Assembly: GCA_937896895.1 (NCBI GenBank)
Contig: CALBNV010000078.1
Span: forward strand, 1 to 64,000
Direction: 5' to 3'
DNA length: 64,000 nt
Source of the DNA: an uncultured Bacteroidales bacterium
GTDB taxonomy: Bacteria > Bacteroidota > Bacteroidia > Bacteroidales > F082
Made by a program: the position numbers and the translations under genes. The notes beneath the pieces are model-generated. The model saw only the letters and a program-made list of their open reading frames with translations. It did not search any database and had not been told where the DNA came from. Shown piece by piece: positions 59,857 through 64,000 of this stretch (positions are counted from its first letter, which is position 1; every line of letters begins with the position of its first letter).

Positions 59857-60753
59857 CTATACGAATTGTGTCATAAAAACAGGCAGATAAGTCATCTCCT
59901 GCTCGTGATGCAAATCTTTGGTGTAAATTAAATATCGATTCCCTATTCTTGAGGAAAATTTCTTGCAAAAGGCATCCAGTGAAGCATGTGTCTTGTAACC
60001 AGATGATTTAACTTCAATGGGACAAATCTTGCTTCCTTGAGAAAGTAAGAAATCAACCTCATAGTTGTGATTACTATTGGGGACAGGCCATGTGTGATAG
60101 AATAGTTTATGCCCCGATGCAACTAACATTTGTGCAACCATATTCTCATACACGTAACCCAAAACGGCGGACAATTTATCCGACAATAGTTTTTGATAGA
60201 TAATATTATCAATACAACTTTTATCCCAAAACGCTAAAGTGGTAAATAGACCTGTATCTGATAGGTACATCTTATATTGTCTATAATTCGTATGCATGGA
60301 TAAACCTACATTCGGATCATCGGCATGATGCGCAATATTTACCGTTAAGCTGTCCTCTAAATCATGGAGCAGTTCGGCAAATGTATTTTCTGTGGAGGCT
60401 CCTATAACGGTCGTCTTTTTATAACGCGAAGCATTACCTGTTAATTGGGATGGAATAGCTTGGAAAAGTTTGGAAATTTTACCGCTTGGGTCTATTTTGT
60501 GAAAATCATCCATATATAACTCAATGATTTCGCGCTTGACAGCATCTACCTCCGCTAAGTTTTGTGTGGATATATACTTGCAGACTGCTTGTGGCATTCC
60601 TCCCACTAACATATACAGCCGGAATTTGCGTAACAAGTCACGTACGACAGCGTCACCGATGGAACGACGACTATTAAATGATTGGTGTAATAATGGAACG
60701 GTTACGGAATCTTGCATGGCCCATGAGAATTCTTCGTAATCCAGCAGTAATGA
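59857..60753 (-). pseudogene. AAA/DUF4143-type ATPase, ATPase domain deleted
   Basis: The open frame gives about 298 residues, of which 286 follow the first ATG (60715-60717). The visible part is the DUF4143 region: DYEEFSWAM upstream of that ATG, LLRKFRLYMLVGGMPQAVCKYISTQNLAEVDAVKREII, YKMYLSDTGLFTTLAFWDK, VYENMVAQML, and NHNYEVDFLLSQGSKICPIEVKSSG with the E/D and E-x-K residues. The P-loop domain (about 130 residues) is missing. The frame begins at a stop (TAA 60754-60756) only a few bases after the promoter, so a deletion joined the leader to codon-level homology in the middle of the gene. It is probably non-functional as an ATPase. Confidence 0.82.
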
Positions 60754-60772
60754 TTAATATTGAAAAACGCGG

Positions 60773-60780
60773 CAAAGGTA
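60773..60780 (-). promoter_or_regulatory. -7 box (TACCTTTG) of the deleted AAA gene
   Basis: TACCTTTG followed by CCGC on the minus strand, 56 bases before the internal ATG. The promoter survived while the first third of the gene was lost. Confidence 0.5.
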
Positions 60781-60813
60781 CTAAAGATAAATGATATATG
60801 TAAATTTTTAATA

Positions 60814-60861
60814 GGAATCCCCAAATTTTTTATACAAAAAACCAGCGGAATCCCCAAATTT
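60814..60861. repeat. Two copies of a 15-bp direct repeat upstream of the deleted AAA gene
   Basis: GGAATCCCCAAATTT occurs at 60814-60828 and 60847-60861, 33 bp apart, on the promoter side of the AAA-type pseudogene. The distal copy continues as AGA, so its minus strand contains TAAATTTG, a match to TAnnTTTG. Confidence 0.85.
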
Positions 60862-60907
60862 AGATATTTCTCTATATGAAATAAACAAGATAAAACAAAA
60901 TAATTAT

Positions 60908-60964
60908 ATGCAAAAACTCCTCTCTATCGTAATCCCCGTTTATAAGGTGGAATTACATCCGTAA
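60908..60964 (+). pseudogene. Fragment of a family 2 glycosyltransferase gene
   Basis: Only the first 18 residues remain, MQKLLSIVIPVYKVELHP, the standard GT2 first strand, then a stop codon. The sequence continues in the same frame directly into a UDP-galactopyranose mutase fragment. A deletion joined the two. Confidence 0.75.
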
Positions 60965-61376
60965 ATGTATGGCGCCCACATCTTCCACACCAACAACAAA
61001 GAGGTTTGGGACTTCGTGAACTCGCTGGTGGAGTTTAATCGCTATACGAACTGCCCTGTCGCCAACTACAAGAGCGAACTCTACAACTTACCCTTCAACA
61101 TGAACACTTTCTGCCAGATGTGGAAAGATGTTCACACACCCGAAGAAGCAAAGGCTCGCATTGAGGAACAGAAAGCAGAAGCCGTAGCCTGGTATGGAAC
61201 AGTATTATCCTGTCAATGATGATAAGAACAATGCGCTTGCAGAGCAATATCGGGAACTTGCGGCAAAAGAGGAGAATGTAATCTTTGGCGGTCGTTTGGC
61301 GGAATATAAATACTACGACATGGCTCCTGTCGTTGAACAGGTAATGGAAAAATGTAATGGTTTGTTTGTGAAATGA
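60965..61376 (+). pseudogene. glf: UDP-galactopyranose mutase remnant
   Basis: Residues YGAHIFHTNNKEVWDFVNSLVEFNRYT...NYKSELYNLPFNMNTFCQMW are the conserved region that follows the FAD-binding domain of Glf. At about 61195 the frame shifts by +1 and the C-terminus resumes as EQYYPVNDDKNNALAEQYRELA ... VIFGGRLAEYKYYDMAPVVEQVME. The first about 55 residues and about 165 central residues are missing, so it cannot be active. The intact enzyme interconverts UDP-galactopyranose and UDP-galactofuranose. Confidence 0.9.
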
Positions 61377-61390
61377 AAAATTGAACATAT

Positions 61391-62671
61391 ATGCCTACAG
61401 CAATTGAATTTGAAAACATCTCCAAGCAGTACCGCTTGGGATTGGTGAGTACCAAAACCTTGAGCCACGATGTCAGAAGGTTCTGGATTACCAATGTCTT
61501 GGGCAAAGAAGACCCGTATCTGAAGATAGGTGAGACCAACGACCGCTCCACGAAAGGCAGTTCGGAATACGTCTGGGCCTTGCGCGACATCAACTTCAAG
61601 GTGGAGCAGGGCGATGTTGTCGGTATTATCGGCAAGAATGGCGCCGGCAAGAGCACGCTGCTGAAACTCTTGTCGAAAGTTACCGGCCCCACAACGGGAA
61701 CTATTCGTGCTAAAGGCCGTATCGGTTCCTTGCTTGAAGTGGGAACGGGCTTTCATTCCGAAATGACGGGCCGTGAAAACATTTTCCTGAATGGAGCAAT
61801 CTTGGGTATGACAAAAAATGATATTCAGCGAAAACTTGATGAGATTGTTGATTTCTCAGGTTGTGAGCGTTATATTGATACGCCTGTGAAGCGTTATTCA
61901 TCAGGTATGATGGTGCGTCTTGGTTTTGCCGTTGCTGCTCATCTCGATCCTGAAATCTTGGTTGTGGACGAAGTGTTGGCTGTTGGTGATGCCGAATTTC
62001 AGAAGAAAGCCATTGGCAAGATGCAGGATGTGAGTAAGGGAGAAGGGAGAACGGTGTTGTTTGTGAGTCATAACATGGCGAGTGTTCAAAGATTATGTAA
62101 ACGAGGTGTACTACTTGAGAAAGGTAATATACGTACGATTGGTCCGATATCAGATGTGATATCTGAGTATTTAAAAGATGATGTCGTGAAAACCGAATAT
62201 ATCAATAGTAATCCAAGTCTTACTGATCAGATTAATTTACTATATGCAAAAATAGGACCCGCTTTTGGTGATTTGATATATCCGACTACTCCAATAAATA
62301 TAGATTTTCGTATTCGCATCAATAAACCTGTTGGTCATTTGGTTGTTGGCTTTAATTTGTTAAGTTCATATCAGACTTACTTGGCACGTGCGGATTATAA
62401 TGATTATAATGGTTTATTGACTTTGGAACCAGGCGAATATGATTTCCATTTTCAAATACCTGCTAATACGTTGTCAAACGGAGATTATCGAATAGTTCTA
62501 GATACAGCGGAGCGTAATGTTAAAAATTATGCAGGAGAGGATTCTCAATTACTATTTACAGTATCGGTTGATGAGAAAAGTACAATTAATACATTTAGTG
62601 AGGATTGTGATTTTAAAAAATCTATTATTAGAGAACCTTGGTTGGTGGATTATAAATTCATAAAGGGATGA
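61391..62671 (+). CDS. wzt: Polysaccharide ABC transporter ATP-binding protein Wzt
   Basis: A 426-residue protein. ABC domain (1-about 260): Walker A IIGKNGAGKSTLLKLLS, signature RYSSGMMVRLGFAVAAHLDPEILVVDEVLAVGD, and the His switch LFVSHNMASV. The C-terminal extension (about 265-426, DINFRIRINKPVGHLVVGFNLLSSYQ and ETAERNVKNYAGED-like) is the Wzt C-domain that recognises the terminal modification of the glycan. It powers export through the Wzm permeases 7-9 kb upstream. Its leader follows directly on the glf remnant, without a clear own promoter. Confidence 0.92.
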   Translation: MPTAIEFENISKQYRLGLVSTKTLSHDVRRFWITNVLGKEDPYLKIGETNDRSTKGSSEYVWALRDINFKVEQGDVVGIIGKNGAGKSTLLKLLSKVTGPTTGTIRAKGRIGSLLEVGTGFHSEMTGRENIFLNGAILGMTKNDIQRKLDEIVDFSGCERYIDTPVKRYSSGMMVRLGFAVAAHLDPEILVVDEVLAVGDAEFQKKAIGKMQDVSKGEGRTVLFVSHNMASVQRLCKRGVLLEKGNIRTIGPISDVISEYLKDDVVKTEYINSNPSLTDQINLLYAKIGPAFGDLIYPTTPINIDFRIRINKPVGHLVVGFNLLSSYQTYLARADYNDYNGLLTLEPGEYDFHFQIPANTLSNGDYRIVLDTAERNVKNYAGEDSQLLFTVSVDEKSTINTFSEDCDFKKSIIREPWLVDYKFIKG

Positions 62672-62746
62672 AATCTGGTATGTCCTATAAAAAATTCTCA
62701 CGCATATCGTATAGGTAATGATGCTTCTCAAGATTCTTAGGAAATA

Positions 62747-63751
62747 GTGAAACAGAACAATTTTAACATACTAAGATTAATTTGCGCGCTTCTTGTGATA
62801 GTATCGCATTCGTGGGATCTTGCGGGGAGTGCTGAGATGGAACCGTTATTGGTTTTAACGGATGGCCGATTAGTCTGTTCTGCTATTGGTCTTTGTGGAT
62901 TTTTTACAATTAGTGGTTATCTTGTCTATATTAGCTTAATGAGAAGTCGTACTATTGGAGTTTATATAGAAAAAAGATGGTTGAGGATATTTCCAGGGTT
63001 GATTGTTTGCCTCTTACTTACGTTATTTGCCTGTTCTTGGGTCTATAAAGGAATGGGGTGTTATTGGTTGAAAAGTGGAACGTGGAATTATTTGTGGGGA
63101 AACCTTACTCTTTATGATGTGCATTTTACCATACCTGGGGTATTTGAAAACAATCCTTATCCAATGTCTATTAATGGTTCTATTTGGACATTATGTTATG
63201 AGTTTACGATGTATCTGTTTATTATTCCTTTATTCTTCATGCGTGGTAGAAAAACACAGATTATTTTACCTATTATTGCATTGATGTTGATTTTGATAAA
63301 GAATGTTCTATTTCTCAATAAGTTTGAGCATGCAACATTCATGAGTTATATGAATCTTAATCAATTTTGTAGTTTCGCACAGTTCTTCATTCTTGGTATG
63401 ATAATAGCAATCTTAGAGCGCGAGAAGATATTGAAAGAGAAGTGGAAGAGACATAATTGGTTATTAGCGATATGTATTATTTTATTTGTTGGTTGTATAA
63501 TAATGAAACAAATTGCTGTAGGCATGGTTTTTATGTCCATTTTATTTATACAGGTTGGGAAAAAGAATTGGCAACCACTGTCTCAGTTTATTAATAAGAT
63601 CGGCGACTTGTCTTATGGAATATACATATATGGTTTTGTAATTCAGCAGTTTATATTATGTGGGTTTCCTAATACCCCCCCCCTGTATTGTGTTGATAAT
63701 AAGTATGTTATGCGCTACTCTGATTGCCTATGCCTCTTGGCATCTCGTTGA
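62747..63751 (+). CDS. Acyltransferase 3 family O-acetyltransferase, frameshifted at a C9 tract
   Basis: A multi-TM membrane protein of the acyltransferase-3 family: NFNILRLICALLVIVSHSWDLAG (the catalytic His region), LCGFFTISGYLVYISLMR, KRWLRIFPGLIVCLLL, SINGSIWTLCYEFTMYL. As written the frame gives 334 residues and ends oddly (YVMRYSDCLCLLASR). At a run of nine C (63675-63683), loss of one C would continue as CIVLIISMLCATLIAYASWHLVEKKALKLKERL to a stop at 63783-63785, the expected last TM segment, with an ATGA overlap into the next gene. Start is GTG 62747. Phase variation or a sequencing error are both possible. Confidence 0.85.
   Translation: MKQNNFNILRLICALLVIVSHSWDLAGSAEMEPLLVLTDGRLVCSAIGLCGFFTISGYLVYISLMRSRTIGVYIEKRWLRIFPGLIVCLLLTLFACSWVYKGMGCYWLKSGTWNYLWGNLTLYDVHFTIPGVFENNPYPMSINGSIWTLCYEFTMYLFIIPLFFMRGRKTQIILPIIALMLILIKNVLFLNKFEHATFMSYMNLNQFCSFAQFFILGMIIAILEREKILKEKWKRHNWLLAICIILFVGCIIMKQIAVGMVFMSILFIQVGKKNWQPLSQFINKIGDLSYGIYIYGFVIQQFILCGFPNTPPLYCVDNKYVMRYSDCLCLLASR
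63675..63683 (+). repeat. Homopolymer C9 tract inside the acyltransferase gene
   Basis: Nine consecutive C. With eight the acyltransferase is full length; with nine it ends early with a changed C-terminus. Slipped-strand mispairing at such tracts switches O-antigen modification genes in many bacteria. Confidence 0.8.
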
Positions 63752-63781
63752 AAAGAAAGCTCTAAAATTGAAGGAAAGATT

Positions 63782-64000
63782 ATGATATCATATATCGTTT
63801 GCTCAAGAACTGCAAATTTGGCAGATAAAATAGTTAAAAATATTGCCACTACGGTTGGCTGTGACTATGAGTTGGTTGTGATTGATAATAGCCATAAGGA
63901 GTATAATATCTTTACAGCCTATGAAGAAGGGGTAAAGAGAGCGAAGGGGGATATTCTTTGTTTTGCTCATGATGATGTTGTAAATTATCATACTTCTAAT
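63782..64000 (+). CDS. Glycosyltransferase, start only (runs off the window)
   Basis: Open to the window end for 73 residues: MISYIVCSRTANLADKIVKNI, YELVVIDNSHKEYNIFTAYEEGVKRAKGDILCFAHDDV. The opening and the ILCFAHDDV motif match the StrF-like glycosyltransferase family (Glyco_tranf_2_5, PF13712). Its ATG overlaps the stop that the acyltransferase would have in its full-length frame. Confidence 0.7.
   Translation, partial: MISYIVCSRTANLADKIVKNIATTVGCDYELVVIDNSHKEYNIFTAYEEGVKRAKGDILCFAHDDVVNYHTSN

Overview
The window looks like a chromosomal segment of an uncultured member of the Bacteroidales (Bacteroidota). Evidence: most transcription units are preceded by a Bacteroidota-type -7 box (TAnnTTTG) rather than an E. 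coli-type promoter; three proteins end in type IX secretion (T9SS) type A sorting domains; and Bacteroidota-typical families are present, including an Omp28-like protein, a DUF1343/NamZ exo-muramidase, DUF5686, a Mpl-type Mur ligase, a BspA-like LRR protein and a GG-leader peptide of the kind modified by grasp-with-spasm maturases.

Layout. 0-8.4 kb: 3' end of an AAA/PD-(D/E)XK gene, a hybrid sensor kinase, and divergently a three-gene RND efflux operon (adaptor, pump, TolC-like channel). 8.5-21 kb: housekeeping and envelope genes (NamZ, LolC/E-like permease, XerD, Omp28-like T9SS protein, Mpl, DUF5686 barrel, nitroreductase, FKBP, sugar isomerase-like protein, thioesterase). 21.3-27.2 kb: a possible ADP-ribosyltransferase-like orphan, then a MerR gene behind a 19-bp-spacer promoter and a run of small stress or resistance-type genes with ATGA stop/start overlaps. 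27.3-28.9 kb: a solitary AAA ATPase bracketed by two near-identical palindromic repeats. 29.2-40.1 kb: a ribosomal-peptide (RiPP) locus consisting of a LytTR regulator, GG precursor peptide, DUF6624-like protein, ATP-grasp and SPASM maturases, C39-peptidase ABC exporter and HlyD adaptor, flanked by two promoters that share the same phased LytTR-type boxes. 40.2-49.6 kb: BspA-like T9SS protein, HAD hydrolase, a second AAA ATPase with a 23-bp x 8 array beside its promoter, MmcQ/YjbR, a DUF3089 lipoprotein, a DNA-alkylation-repair-type protein, rplS, trmD and a T9SS subtilase. 49.7-50 kb: two tRNA-Leu genes and a terminator. 50.2-64 kb: a surface-polysaccharide cluster (WbpB, sugar transferase, two Wzm permeases split by a four-helix-bundle gene, acyltransferases, five glycosyltransferases including one cut by the window edge, Wzt) with a graveyard of broken genes in the middle.

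How it may work together. The Wzm/Wzt cluster with WbpB is the kind of locus that makes the anionic LPS to which T9SS cargo is attached in Porphyromonas, and three T9SS cargo genes lie in the same window (inference). The RiPP locus appears self-contained: regulator, substrate, two modification enzymes, leader-cleaving exporter and adaptor.

Best leads: (i) the paired LytTR-box promoters around the grasp-with-spasm locus, with identical 21/22-bp phasing and identical 42-bp distance to the -7 box; (ii) the association of every AAA-PD-(D/E)XK gene in the window with its own private repeat next to it; (iii) a C9 tract that frameshifts an O-antigen acyltransferase, which would be full length with C8; (iv) a four-helix-bundle gene in hexamer-repeat DNA inserted between two permease paralogues.
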